Below are positions 25,981 through 33,149 of a stretch of 33,149 nt of DNA, piece after piece. Every line of letters starts with the position of its first letter. Position 1 is the stretch's first letter. The stretch covers positions 1 to 33,149 of the IMG/VR virus record IMGVR_UViG_3300043787_000182. The stretch is one strand, 5' to 3'. Below the pieces are notes generated by a model that saw only the letters and a list, made by a program, of their open reading frames with translations, did no database searches and was not told where the DNA came from. Both the position numbers and the translations under genes were made by a program. The stretch comes from a virus.

Positions 25981-27556
25981 GCATAACTCTGGAATCCTTC
26001 GTACCACTCAGATGTATAGTAACGTGCCGCCGTGGGTGAGGTTTCGCTCGGTGGGGTATCTCACCAACCGAGGGTTATCCTTTGGGATGGGAATGGATTT
26101 ATACCCCCGAAAAGCTATCGCTCCAGGGAAGTTTTCCCTCAACGTAGACCTGCTCCCAACCCAACAGAATTCTAACATCTCCGTCTGTGATGGAAGATTG
26201 GATATCTTTGAGGAAGGGGTATTTGACCACGTAGTGGTTGGTCCTTCTCTTGGATGGTGCCCAAATCCCCAGACCTTCCTGAAGGACATCGTCTCCAAAC
26301 TGAAAATGCGAGGACACCTTGTGGTGTTCATGCCGGAGAAAAATCCCCTCCCGAATGTTCATTTTCAATTCGCCCCACTCGCTCTGTTGGATCTAATCTC
26401 CAGTGTGGGGGCTTGGAAGATGAAGATGAATATCACCCGCGAGGGGGATACGTTGATTATCGTAAAGAAGATACCAGGAAAGCCTGGGACACTTGAACCC
26501 ACCCGTCCACGTGCCCCAAAAACAGCCTGTATCTGCCGATACGGAGCACTTGGGGATATGGTTCTAATCACCCCGGTCATTCACCGACTTGCGGAGGATG
26601 GGTATGAGGTGACGATGAACATCACCGAATACGCGGCACCCCTACTCGATAATAATCCCTACATCACCAACATCGTTCTTCAAGAACGAGACGCAATTCC
26701 GAATCAAGACCTTGGCCCCTACTGGGAAGAGTGGAAAGGGGATTATGATAAATACATCAACCTCTCCGAATCCATTGAAGGGCGGTTGTTAAAGGTGGAG
26801 AATCGTAAGGATTTCTACACTTCTCAGGAATGGCGATCCCGCACCTGCGGTAAGCAGAATTACCAAGACTGGACTATGGAGTTGTGTGGGTATCCAAACG
26901 TAAAAGGGGAGAAAGGGGAGTTATACTTCTCCCGGAATGAAATCCTTCAAGTTCGGAAGTTTCGAGAGGACATGAAAGGGAAGTTCGTAATCCTCTGGGG
27001 ATTGAATGGCTCCTCCCATCATAAAGTATACCCACTCCTCGCCCCGGTCGCGATTGATTTCCTTGAACGTCACCCAGACGCGATGATGGTACTCCTTGGT
27101 GCGGCGGAAGCGAAGAGGTATGAATTCGAGCACCCGCAAGTTCTTCCCACAGCAGGTAAATGGCCACTTCGTCAAACCCTCGCCACCATCGCTATGGGAT
27201 CGGATTTGGTGGTAGGTCCGGAGTCAATGGTAGTTAACATTGCTTCATGTTACGATGTACCGAAGATCGTATTCCTCTCCCACAGCTCCCCGGATAATCT
27301 TACCAAGTACTGGACCAACTGTGTAGCGTTGGAACCTGACCGGGAGATGGCTCCTTGCTACCCTTGCCATCAACTTCACTACTCTTTGGAATCCTGTCCG
27401 CAGGGCGGAATCATCAACGGGGAGACCCACACCCCAATCGCTGAAGGTCCCCGCTGTGCTATGGGGGCCATTAAAGGTGAACGGGTGTTGGCAGAGATGG
27501 ATCGAGTTTACGCCGCTTGGCTTGCAGCCCAGCAGGTACCCGTCATGGTAAAATAG
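25946..27556 (+). CDS. methyltransferase domain fused to GT9 (heptosyltransferase-type) glycosyltransferase
   Basis: 536 residues; ATG 25946, or ATG 25952 which has better spacing from GAGG. Residues about 30-175 form a class I SAM methyltransferase-like domain (GLSFGMGMDLYPRKAI, then VFDHVVVGPSLGWCPNPQTF and LKMRGHLVVFMP). Residues about 190-536 are a GT9 domain: CRYGALGDMVLITPVIHRLA is the diagnostic GD-containing N-terminal motif, and VVGPESMVVNIASCYDVPKI the sugar-nucleotide site. GT9 enzymes usually transfer heptose from ADP-heptose to LPS core. Together with the phage kinase and nucleotidyltransferase this suggests a phage-made sugar transfer, with methylation by the same polypeptide. 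The start overlaps the zinc-finger gene. Confidence 0.75.
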   Translation: MTMNPSTPTSSKHNSGILRTTQMYSNVPPWVRFRSVGYLTNRGLSFGMGMDLYPRKAIAPGKFSLNVDLLPTQQNSNISVCDGRLDIFEEGVFDHVVVGPSLGWCPNPQTFLKDIVSKLKMRGHLVVFMPEKNPLPNVHFQFAPLALLDLISSVGAWKMKMNITREGDTLIIVKKIPGKPGTLEPTRPRAPKTACICRYGALGDMVLITPVIHRLAEDGYEVTMNITEYAAPLLDNNPYITNIVLQERDAIPNQDLGPYWEEWKGDYDKYINLSESIEGRLLKVENRKDFYTSQEWRSRTCGKQNYQDWTMELCGYPNVKGEKGELYFSRNEILQVRKFREDMKGKFVILWGLNGSSHHKVYPLLAPVAIDFLERHPDAMMVLLGAAEAKRYEFEHPQVLPTAGKWPLRQTLATIAMGSDLVVGPESMVVNIASCYDVPKIVFLSHSSPDNLTKYWTNCVALEPDREMAPCYPCHQLHYSLESCPQGGIINGETHTPIAEGPRCAMGAIKGERVLAEMDRVYAAWLAAQQVPVMVK

Positions 27557-27559
27557 ATC

Positions 27560-27700
27560 ATGGCATTATTTGATGGTCAAATTGCTACGGCTCAAAAAGA
27601 TGTCCAATCAGATATTACCCAACTTACCACAGCGATTCAGGCCGTGGTACAGGCAATTTTAGACGGGTATACTATTGAAATCAAAGCAGTAAAAAAGTAA
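27560..27700 (+). CDS. 46-residue helical peptide
   Basis: Starts at ATG 27560 (MALFDGQIATAQKDVQSDIT), three bases after the glycosyltransferase stop. The rest is one long amphipathic helix (TQLTTAIQAVVQAILDGYTI) with a basic end (IKAVKK). No clear ribosome-binding site is visible. It resembles the tiny coiled-coil or spacer peptides found near tail and lysis genes; assignment is by context. Confidence 0.5.
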   Translation: MALFDGQIATAQKDVQSDITQLTTAIQAVVQAILDGYTIEIKAVKK

Positions 27701-27749
27701 CCTTCCCCATCTCATCCGGCAGCTTCCCCGAAATGGAGCCCTACCACTC

Positions 27750-28157
27750 ATGCCGGAACCCACACATACTCAAGATCCTTCTACATTTTTATTCAGACTA
27801 GCCTGCGCTTTCGCCACCGCCGAAGGCGCTTTTGTTTCTGGAAGTCTCCCCAACACGGATAATAACCCCGGTGACCTTCGATTGGCCCCGTGGGTTACGA
27901 ATCCAACGGTGCGAGGAGGTTTCTGGCGTCCCACTACCCTCGCAGAGGGAATCGCGGGTTTGTATCATCAACTTGCGTTGGATATTGCCCGAGGGTATTC
28001 CTTACGAAAGTTAGTCTACACCTACGCCCCTCCGGGGGATCACAACAACTCTGAGAATTATCTCACCGAAACAGCCCGAAGGATGGGGATCGATCTCACG
28101 AAGGATATCGATACTCCGTTGTGGAACTTCCTAACCCCGCTGGAGAAGATACCTTGA
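27750..28157 (+). CDS. lysozyme/transglycosylase-like protein (NNPGDL family)
   Basis: 135 residues from ATG 27750. The catalytic-site region reads ATAEGAFVSGSLPNTDNNPG, the AEG...NNPGDL pattern of phage lysozyme-type cell-wall hydrolases; Glu25 is the expected catalytic residue. The conserved tail ALDIARGYSLRKLVYTYAPP then GDHNNSENYL and a final helix are present. There is no signal peptide. It lies between the glycosyltransferase and the TylF gene, so it could act in host lysis or in a virion-associated entry step. Confidence 0.7.
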   Translation: MPEPTHTQDPSTFLFRLACAFATAEGAFVSGSLPNTDNNPGDLRLAPWVTNPTVRGGFWRPTTLAEGIAGLYHQLALDIARGYSLRKLVYTYAPPGDHNNSENYLTETARRMGIDLTKDIDTPLWNFLTPLEKIP

Positions 28158-28681
28158 AGATTGATAAGATGGATAAAATCGTGGAGAAACTTCGTGAGGT
28201 GCCAGGGGATGTAGCGGAGTTTGGATGTTACGAAGGGGAAAACACCGAACATATGGCTCGGGCTTTTGGAACTCGTACGGTCTGGGCTTGGGATACTTTC
28301 GAAGGAATGCCGGATGATAGTTATATCGAAGAGTTGGATAATTCCGATCCCCCCGGGAAATGGGTTCCAGGTAAATCCCCACTTCCACATTTTGAACATT
28401 TAAACAAAGACCACGGGATGAATATCCATCCGGTGGTAGGGGTATTTTCCAAAACCATCCCCGCCTTCGAGCATCCTGAGGTACGATTTGCCTTCGTTCA
28501 CATTGACTGTGACCACTATCATGCATACCGGCGGGTGTTGGAATTTATCACCCCACGAATGTCCCCCGGAGGGATGGTTCGATTGGATGATTACGGTTGT
28601 TGTGCGGGGGCGAAGAAGGCCACGGATGAATGGTTGGCCACCACCGGGCATAAACTTATTGAGGATTTTATCTACTTCTAA
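28154..28681 (+). CDS. TylF-family O-methyltransferase
   Basis: 175 residues from TTG 28154, which overlaps the previous stop (TTGA) and has GGAGAAG seven bases upstream; GTG 28121 is the alternative. SAM site VPGDVAEFGCYEGENTEHMA (17-36), the TylF signature VWAWDTFEGMP (43-53), and the metal-binding acidic motif FVHIDCDHYH (114-123) with DDYGCC (145-150). TylF-type enzymes methylate sugar hydroxyls in glycan and antibiotic pathways. Proximity to the GT9-methyltransferase fusion suggests it decorates the same sugar. Confidence 0.75.
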   Translation: MKIDKMDKIVEKLREVPGDVAEFGCYEGENTEHMARAFGTRTVWAWDTFEGMPDDSYIEELDNSDPPGKWVPGKSPLPHFEHLNKDHGMNIHPVVGVFSKTIPAFEHPEVRFAFVHIDCDHYHAYRRVLEFITPRMSPGGMVRLDDYGCCAGAKKATDEWLATTGHKLIEDFIYF

Positions 28682-29466
28682 TGGCTCTCTCTGATCTTTG
28701 GACTGCGGCGCAGTTGGAAACTGCCATTCGTCGGGAGTTAATGGACCCTACCGGAGGGTTTTCATGGTCATGGACTTCCCAGGAGTTGCAGTATTATATC
28801 AACGACTGGCAAACGATTCTTCAAGATCGGTTTGAGTTCGTGTGGGGATCGGCCACTACACTCCTTCCTGCGAATACGAATACAGATGGGGGTGGTGGCT
28901 TGACGGGACCGTACGAATTCCCCATCACCAGCATCGCCACCAATATGCTCCGCCCCGGTAACATGTGGTACGCAACTACCAACACCGCAGGAACCACCAC
29001 ATCTTCCTACTTCCGGTTGGTGGGACGCACGAAAGAGGAGTTGGAGGTAATTCAACGAGACTGGCGGGAGGTAGGGCAAGGTTCTCCGGAAGTGGCGTAC
29101 ATGGCGGATATAAATACCATTGGACTATGGCCCCCGCCATCCATCAATGGTACGTTAGTAAATGAATACCCATTGGTTATCCTTTTCACTAACACTACCT
29201 CCGCGACCATGCAAGTCCCCGCTTGGACTCGGTATTCCTTTCTTGACTACGCCTGTTGGCGGGCCTGGGAACGACCCGGACCTAATCAGAACCTTACCAA
29301 ATCCTCTCGGAGAAAGAAACGACTGGAAGTAAAACTGAAACGGTATCGAACGATCTGGGAGAATTACCTCCCCGACAAAGCCCCATCCCTACGGATTGGC
29401 CATACCTACGAAGGAGACATCCTCAACGTCGGGCGGCATAATACGTTGTTTCAAACGTGGGTGTAA
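28681..29466 (+). CDS. head-tail connector/adaptor protein
   Basis: 261 residues from ATG 28681 on the previous stop (TAATG). The helical start (LWTAAQLETAIRRELMDPTG) is followed by WTSQELQYYINDWQTILQDR and FEFVWGSATTLLPA, then a beta-rich middle and a helical C-terminus (FLDYACWRAWERPGPNQNLT, then KSSRRKKRLEVKLKRY). The arrangement matches gp6-like/adaptor proteins that attach the tail to the portal in short-tailed phages. Followed by tail and fibre genes, as expected. Confidence 0.65.
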   Translation: MALSDLWTAAQLETAIRRELMDPTGGFSWSWTSQELQYYINDWQTILQDRFEFVWGSATTLLPANTNTDGGGGLTGPYEFPITSIATNMLRPGNMWYATTNTAGTTTSSYFRLVGRTKEELEVIQRDWREVGQGSPEVAYMADINTIGLWPPPSINGTLVNEYPLVILFTNTTSATMQVPAWTRYSFLDYACWRAWERPGPNQNLTKSSRRKKRLEVKLKRYRTIWENYLPDKAPSLRIGHTYEGDILNVGRHNTLFQTWV

Positions 29467-29469
29467 CGC

Positions 29470-30156
29470 ATGGCTAACTTTGCATTTGTTCAAGGTACGG
29501 GTACTACGGTGGTGGCGTCATCGAGTTTTGGCACCATCACCATGCAGTCCTCTAGCACAGCAGGTGATATTTTTATCGTCGCAATCCAGCAGAACTCGAA
29601 TAACATCGTAGGGGTTAGTGATAATTTATCCAACACCTACGTACCCATAATCAGCACAGCTTCCAACCCTGCGTTATTTCTTGCGGCAAATATCGCGGCA
29701 GGGTCAGCCACTATGACCGTAACCTGTGTTACTTCCTCTTCAGAAAGTACCTACTTCGCAGCGGAATATAAAGTACCTCAATACACCATGGTATACTCCG
29801 ATTGGAATGGTATCCAAACAACTCGTACCACTTGGCCTGCTCCGTTATTCGCTTCCGCTGGTATGGGAGGTACTGCCACGGAAGGGTTAATAATCCTTGC
29901 ATTCTCTAACGGTGTTACCGCTCCGGTGTATACTCTATCCTCCGGTACTATGCGGGGAACCCAAACCGCCGGGGCGCTGACACTTGCGTTAGGGGATTGT
30001 GATGTGGCGGGGACTGGTGGGATTGTGGACGGAACAACGACGGCTAGTAACACGGCTACGTTTGGTAAAAACCAAGCACAGGTAAATTTTGTAGCCTACA
30101 CAGGGTTCGCGGGTGGAGTTCGTGAGTCAGACTGGTCAGGAGGTATGCGAGGATGA
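29470..30156 (+). CDS. beta-rich structural protein
   Basis: 228 residues from ATG 29470 (MANFAFVQGTGTTVVASSSF). Almost entirely Ser/Thr/Ala/Gly-rich beta strands (NLSNTYVPIISTASNPALFL, AGALTLALGDCDVAGTGGIV), with an acidic C-terminal end (RESDWSGGMRG). The composition and position, between adaptor and fibre genes, suggest a tail or fibre component. No enzymatic motif. It overlaps the next gene (ATGA). Confidence 0.6.
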   Translation: MANFAFVQGTGTTVVASSSFGTITMQSSSTAGDIFIVAIQQNSNNIVGVSDNLSNTYVPIISTASNPALFLAANIAAGSATMTVTCVTSSSESTYFAAEYKVPQYTMVYSDWNGIQTTRTTWPAPLFASAGMGGTATEGLIILAFSNGVTAPVYTLSSGTMRGTQTAGALTLALGDCDVAGTGGIVDGTTTASNTATFGKNQAQVNFVAYTGFAGGVRESDWSGGMRG

Positions 30157-31214
30157 GTGAGCAGTATCAGAACTTTGCCTACGGAACGATAAGTTCTACA
30201 ATAAACAACTCAAGCAACCCCGTGACTATTGTACTCAACGGGGGGAATGGTGCATCTTTTCCTGCCACCACCAACGGCCCCTTCCGAATTACCGTCCTCG
30301 GGACAGGTGCCAGCACGGCCACGGAAGTGATGATTGTAACCACTCGGTCGAGTGATACACTTACAGCGTATCGGGGGACGACGATTTCAACGTATGGTGC
30401 CGCTGAAATCCCTACCCCATCCCTACAAGCATGGGCGGCTGGTTCGGTAGTATCCCACAACCTAACTGCCGGAGCGATGAATCAAATTCGTGCGGATATT
30501 AACACCGTGGGTTCCTACGCAACCATTCCCTCGACAGGATTACTCGGACAACGGTTTATTGCTAGTGATGGGGTATTTGGGGAGTATATCTACAACGGGA
30601 CAACGTGGGTGCCTTACATCTCCGGGTTACCGATGTCCCCTCCTGCGGCGTCCACATTCACCACTAACGTTACCGCTGCCGGAGCGACGCAGGTGGTGTT
30701 TGGTACTCAAAATGGTGGGGCTTTGTTCTTCTCAGGATCTCGTACCTCCGGTGGGGATAATTTAATCGCTAACATGATGACATGTCCTTCCACGTATACT
30801 CATCGGGTACGGTTCTACCTAAACGCGGATTTAAATAATTCCCCGAACTACTTCATGGCGGGGTTGTGTTTGTGGAACTCCACCTCAGGTAAGTTTGAAA
30901 CTTACTGTGTTGGTCCAGAGTCTAGCGCCCCTTACCCGGGGTCACTTCGAGTAGTTACATGGAACAGCGGCACATCCGGTAACTCTACTCCCTACCAGGA
31001 AACAATCCTCCCTGGACGTGGGGGATATTACGATCTTCAAATCTCCGATAACGGTACCACTCGGTCGTTTAGTTTTTCAAATGATGGACAAAATATATTC
31101 ACTGGATACTCCGAAGCAACTGGCAGTTGGATAACACCAACCCACGTGGGAGTTGTACTTGATCCCTCCGGTACGGGAATTACCCCTTCCATGACCATTC
31201 TCCATTGGGTGTAA
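30153..31214 (+). CDS. tail fibre-like protein with ConA/LamG-type end
   Basis: 353 residues from ATG 30153. A Thr/Ser-rich beta N-terminal domain (residues 1-120, e.g. GTISSTINNSSNPVTIVLNG) is followed by a linker with AGAMNQIRADINTVGSYATI. A C-terminal domain (about 190-353) holds RVRFYLNADLNNSPNYFMAG, GKFETYCVGPESSAP and a final VGVVLDPSGTGITPSMTILH strand. The last block resembles concanavalin/LamG-like carbohydrate-binding modules used by receptor-binding fibres. Likely a host glycan-binding tail protein. Confidence 0.6.
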   Translation: MSEQYQNFAYGTISSTINNSSNPVTIVLNGGNGASFPATTNGPFRITVLGTGASTATEVMIVTTRSSDTLTAYRGTTISTYGAAEIPTPSLQAWAAGSVVSHNLTAGAMNQIRADINTVGSYATIPSTGLLGQRFIASDGVFGEYIYNGTTWVPYISGLPMSPPAASTFTTNVTAAGATQVVFGTQNGGALFFSGSRTSGGDNLIANMMTCPSTYTHRVRFYLNADLNNSPNYFMAGLCLWNSTSGKFETYCVGPESSAPYPGSLRVVTWNSGTSGNSTPYQETILPGRGGYYDLQISDNGTTRSFSFSNDGQNIFTGYSEATGSWITPTHVGVVLDPSGTGITPSMTILHWV

Positions 31215-31215
31215 T

Positions 31216-31332
31216 ATGATAAACGCACAATGGGGGTACTTAGCGTGGGGGCACGGGCAGTGGGCAGCGGAGCAGGTGGTGGTTACTACTCCGCCCGCTG
31301 GGGATGTATTTTTAATAGTAACAGTACCCTAA
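31216..31332 (+). CDS. 38-residue Trp/Gly-containing peptide
   Basis: Starts at ATG 31216, one base after the fibre gene stop. MINAQWGYLAWGHGQWAAEQ, then VVVTTPPAGDVFLIVTVP; the WGxxxWGxGxW pattern recalls short phage tail-associated peptides. No upstream ribosome-binding site. Plausible but small. Confidence 0.5.
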   Translation: MINAQWGYLAWGHGQWAAEQVVVTTPPAGDVFLIVTVP

Positions 31333-31333
31333 C

Positions 31334-32782
31334 ATGAAACAAATCATTCAACTCGGTACAACCTCGAAGATGGTAACGGTGTTTATCCAAAGTGCCCTTA
31401 GCACCACAGGGGGAGGACTTACCGGGTTAACCTACGCTTCTTCTGGGTTGACGTGGTATTGGTTTGCTGAGGATAGTACGGCGGATACCTCCGTCCCCCT
31501 TGCTACCATGACGTTAGGGACCTGGGCTACAGGGGGTTTCGTTGCGGTGGATGCCACGAATCTTCCGGGGTTTTATGAGATCGGGTTACCTAACGCTCTT
31601 ACCACAAACACCAACACCAATCGTTCCTGGGCGGTGATGATGTTACAAGGTGCGGCGAATATGGTTCCTACCCCGGTGGAGATACAGTTTGTGGGGTGGA
31701 ATCCCTCCAGCACGTATGTGGCTGCGAATGTAGATCAATGGTTGGGGACGGCTGTTAGTTCTTCTTCGGGGATACCTATCGTTGTTGCCACAGGAACGGT
31801 TACGGCATCGATTGTTGGTGGGGTGAATGTAACGCAGTGGTTAGGTACTGCCGTTACCAGCAACGCAGGCATCCCTCAAGTTTACGCGGATGGAGGTACG
31901 ATTTCTACAGTTACAGGAACAGTTACCGCGACGGTACCCTCGCTTAATACAAACGTTAACGTCACTGAATGGCTCGGAACCGCTGTAACAAGTAACGCCG
32001 GGATACCGGTAGTGTATGCTACCGGGGGTACGGTTGGTGTTGTGACCGGCACAGTCACTGCCACCGTACCCACAGAAGTTTCAGCGAATGTCACGCAGTG
32101 GTTGGGGACTGCGGTAACCTCCGCTGGGGGTGTGCCGATTACTACCAACACCGGTACGGTTACGGCCACGGTGCCGTCACTAAACACTAATGTAAACGTT
32201 ACCGAGTGGTTAGGTACTGCCGTCACTTCCCACGCGGGAATACCCATCGTATACCCGAATGGAGGCACCATCACTACCGTGACTGGTACTGTAACGGCGA
32301 CCGTCCCGGGCGGGGGAAGCACCAATGTTAACGTCGTCCAATGGGATGGTACGAACGTCCCAACCCCGTTGGTGGGGGGCGTGCCTATTGTGGATGTGGG
32401 GGACTGGTTGGGAACAGCAGTAACTTCCAACGCCGGGGTACCTGTGGTGTACACCACCAACACCGTTACCGCCACCGTATCCGGCACCGTAACTCTCGGA
32501 ACTGGCCAACTCACCGTCAAACGTAACACCGCTATGAACGGGTTTAGTTTCCCGATGTACAACGCCACCACAGGAGTACTCCAAACTGGCCTCACCGTAG
32601 CCGCAGTAAATACCATCGATGGAGGATCAATCCGTTCGTGTAGCAACTCCGTAACGGAGATAGGTAGTGGTCTATACTCCCTCAACCTCTCCACCACCGA
32701 TACCGATGGAACCGTAATTACCTTCATCTTCACCGCGACAGGAGCCGGTTCAACTGTAATCACCGTAATCACACAGGCGTAA
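31334..32782 (+). CDS. repetitive tail fibre/baseplate-type protein
   Basis: 482 residues from ATG 31334, one base after the previous stop. An N-terminal domain (about 1-125) resembles tail-attachment domains (VTVFIQSALSTTGGGLTGLT, GFVAVDATNLPGFYEIGLPN). From residue 136 to about 370 there is an imperfect tandem repeat of about 45 residues carrying WLGTAV(T/S)S..G(I/V)P; six clear copies and one diverged (WDGTNV). Repeats are separated by TVTGTVTATVP-type linkers. A C-terminal beta domain (about 385-482) ends GTVITFIFTATGAGSTVITV. Probably a trimeric fibre shaft with a tip. Confidence 0.65.
   Translation: MKQIIQLGTTSKMVTVFIQSALSTTGGGLTGLTYASSGLTWYWFAEDSTADTSVPLATMTLGTWATGGFVAVDATNLPGFYEIGLPNALTTNTNTNRSWAVMMLQGAANMVPTPVEIQFVGWNPSSTYVAANVDQWLGTAVSSSSGIPIVVATGTVTASIVGGVNVTQWLGTAVTSNAGIPQVYADGGTISTVTGTVTATVPSLNTNVNVTEWLGTAVTSNAGIPVVYATGGTVGVVTGTVTATVPTEVSANVTQWLGTAVTSAGGVPITTNTGTVTATVPSLNTNVNVTEWLGTAVTSHAGIPIVYPNGGTITTVTGTVTATVPGGGSTNVNVVQWDGTNVPTPLVGGVPIVDVGDWLGTAVTSNAGVPVVYTTNTVTATVSGTVTLGTGQLTVKRNTAMNGFSFPMYNATTGVLQTGLTVAAVNTIDGGSIRSCSNSVTEIGSGLYSLNLSTTDTDGTVITFIFTATGAGSTVITVITQA
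31724..32440 (+). repeat. in-frame tandem repeat of WLGTAV units
   Basis: Imperfect direct repeats inside the fibre gene encode NV(T/D)xWLGTAV followed by a variable Gly-(Ile/Val)-Pro segment and TGTVTATV linkers. Unit length varies between about 30 and 50 residues. DNA copies differ mostly at third positions, so selection on protein rather than recent duplication maintains them. Confidence 0.7.
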
Positions 32783-32783
32783 C

Positions 32784-33149
32784 ATGCCCGACCAGCCTCT
32801 TCGCCCGCAGATAGCTTATGTCGAACGATATACCGCTCACGTTCCAAAACCTACCCCGGAGTTGGGGCGACTTTTCAAACCGCGAGTTCATCAACTCGCG
32901 TGGATCATGTCTTGGCAAGCGGTGTTGGAGACGGTTAGTAATTTTATGAATCCCACTCTTATCGGATTGACTCGGATACTGATCGATCAGGCATATTCCG
33001 GAACAGCAACAATTATTGATGATCCGACAGCTGGGGATATCTTCTGGCCTTCCCAGCAGTTATACGACGCCGCGAATGAAACAATCAACGACTACTGGGC
33101 TACTGTGGGTCGGCAAGATGTACCAATTCAACTTGCCACAGCCTCCACG
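32784..33149 (+). CDS. hypothetical tail-region protein, C-terminus off the window
   Basis: 122 codons from ATG 32784, one base after the fibre stop, open to the right edge. It begins MPDQPLRPQIAYVERYTAHV, then a helical part (HQLAWIMSWQAVLETVSNFM) and continues with IDQAYSGTATIIDDPTAGD. No family recognised; by position a tail or structural protein. Confidence 0.6.
   Translation, partial: MPDQPLRPQIAYVERYTAHVPKPTPELGRLFKPRVHQLAWIMSWQAVLETVSNFMNPTLIGLTRILIDQAYSGTATIIDDPTAGDIFWPSQQLYDAANETINDYWATVGRQDVPIQLATAST

Noticed and set aside
27546-27554. TGGTAAAAT as an extended -10 promoter
   Set aside because: It lies inside the end of the glycosyltransferase gene and no -35-like box sits at the right distance.
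31724-32440. CRISPR array
   Set aside because: Repeats are in-frame, diverge at third positions and have no unique spacers; they are protein repeats.
31882-32847. 321-codon minus-strand frame
   Set aside because: Shadow of the repetitive fibre gene; composed of repeats of VAVTVP-like units from the reverse strand.

Overview
The window reads as part of a tailed double-stranded DNA phage (or prophage) genome. It holds a recognisable terminase large subunit (in two pieces), portal protein, scaffold-like protein, HK97-fold-type major capsid protein, head-tail adaptor, lysozyme-like protein and fibre proteins. No bacterial housekeeping genes or tRNAs are seen. The large portal, the scaffold-then-capsid order and the absence of tail tube or tape-measure genes fit a podovirus-like particle, but the genome runs off both ends, so this is inference. 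Several proteins carry signal peptides, one ends like an outer-membrane barrel (terminal Phe), and one has a PEP-CTERM tail. The host is therefore probably a Gram-negative bacterium with an exosortase; an acidobacterium-like host is possible but unproven.

Layout. (1) Positions 1-8794, all leftward: about 28 very small, tightly packed genes, joined by ATGA/GTGA/TAATG stop-start overlaps and often using GTG starts. Most are unknown and many look zinc-binding or Trp-rich. The recognisable members are a phiEco32-like COOH-NH2 ligase (amidoligase) at 3049-4500 and a PEP-CTERM protein at 6236-6517. (2) Positions 8795-9176: a divergent control region with a leftward and a rightward sigma70-type promoter and a cluster of perfect palindromes between them. 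(3) Positions 9177-13157, rightward: an endonuclease VII-like nuclease, three consecutive zinc-ribbon proteins, and small secreted or unknown proteins. (4) Positions 13154-17524: a sugar-nucleotide cassette interleaved with the terminase. It runs HldE-like (PfkB) kinase, cupin sugar isomerase-like protein, AT-rich orphan gene, terminase ATPase half, HldE-like nucleotidyltransferase, three small genes, terminase nuclease half. (5) Positions 17557-25358: head module (small low-complexity proteins, HExxH protein, portal, secreted protein, scaffold, capsid, decoration proteins). (6) Positions 25486-33149: zinc-finger protein, methyltransferase-GT9 (heptosyltransferase-type) fusion, lysozyme-like protein, TylF-type methyltransferase, head-tail adaptor, and tail/fibre proteins, one with a tandem WLGTAV repeat.

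How it fits together. The most interesting feature is a dispersed glycan pathway carried inside the late/structural region. Separate kinase and nucleotidyltransferase genes correspond to the two halves of HldE and would make a nucleotide-activated heptose or related sugar. A cupin isomerase-like protein, a GT9 glycosyltransferase fused to a methyltransferase domain, and a TylF-like O-methyltransferase could then transfer and methylate it, either on host surface glycan or on virion proteins. The nucleotidyltransferase and three small genes sit exactly between the two halves of the terminase. The amidoligase and the PEP-CTERM protein suggest further envelope or peptide modification from the leftward region.
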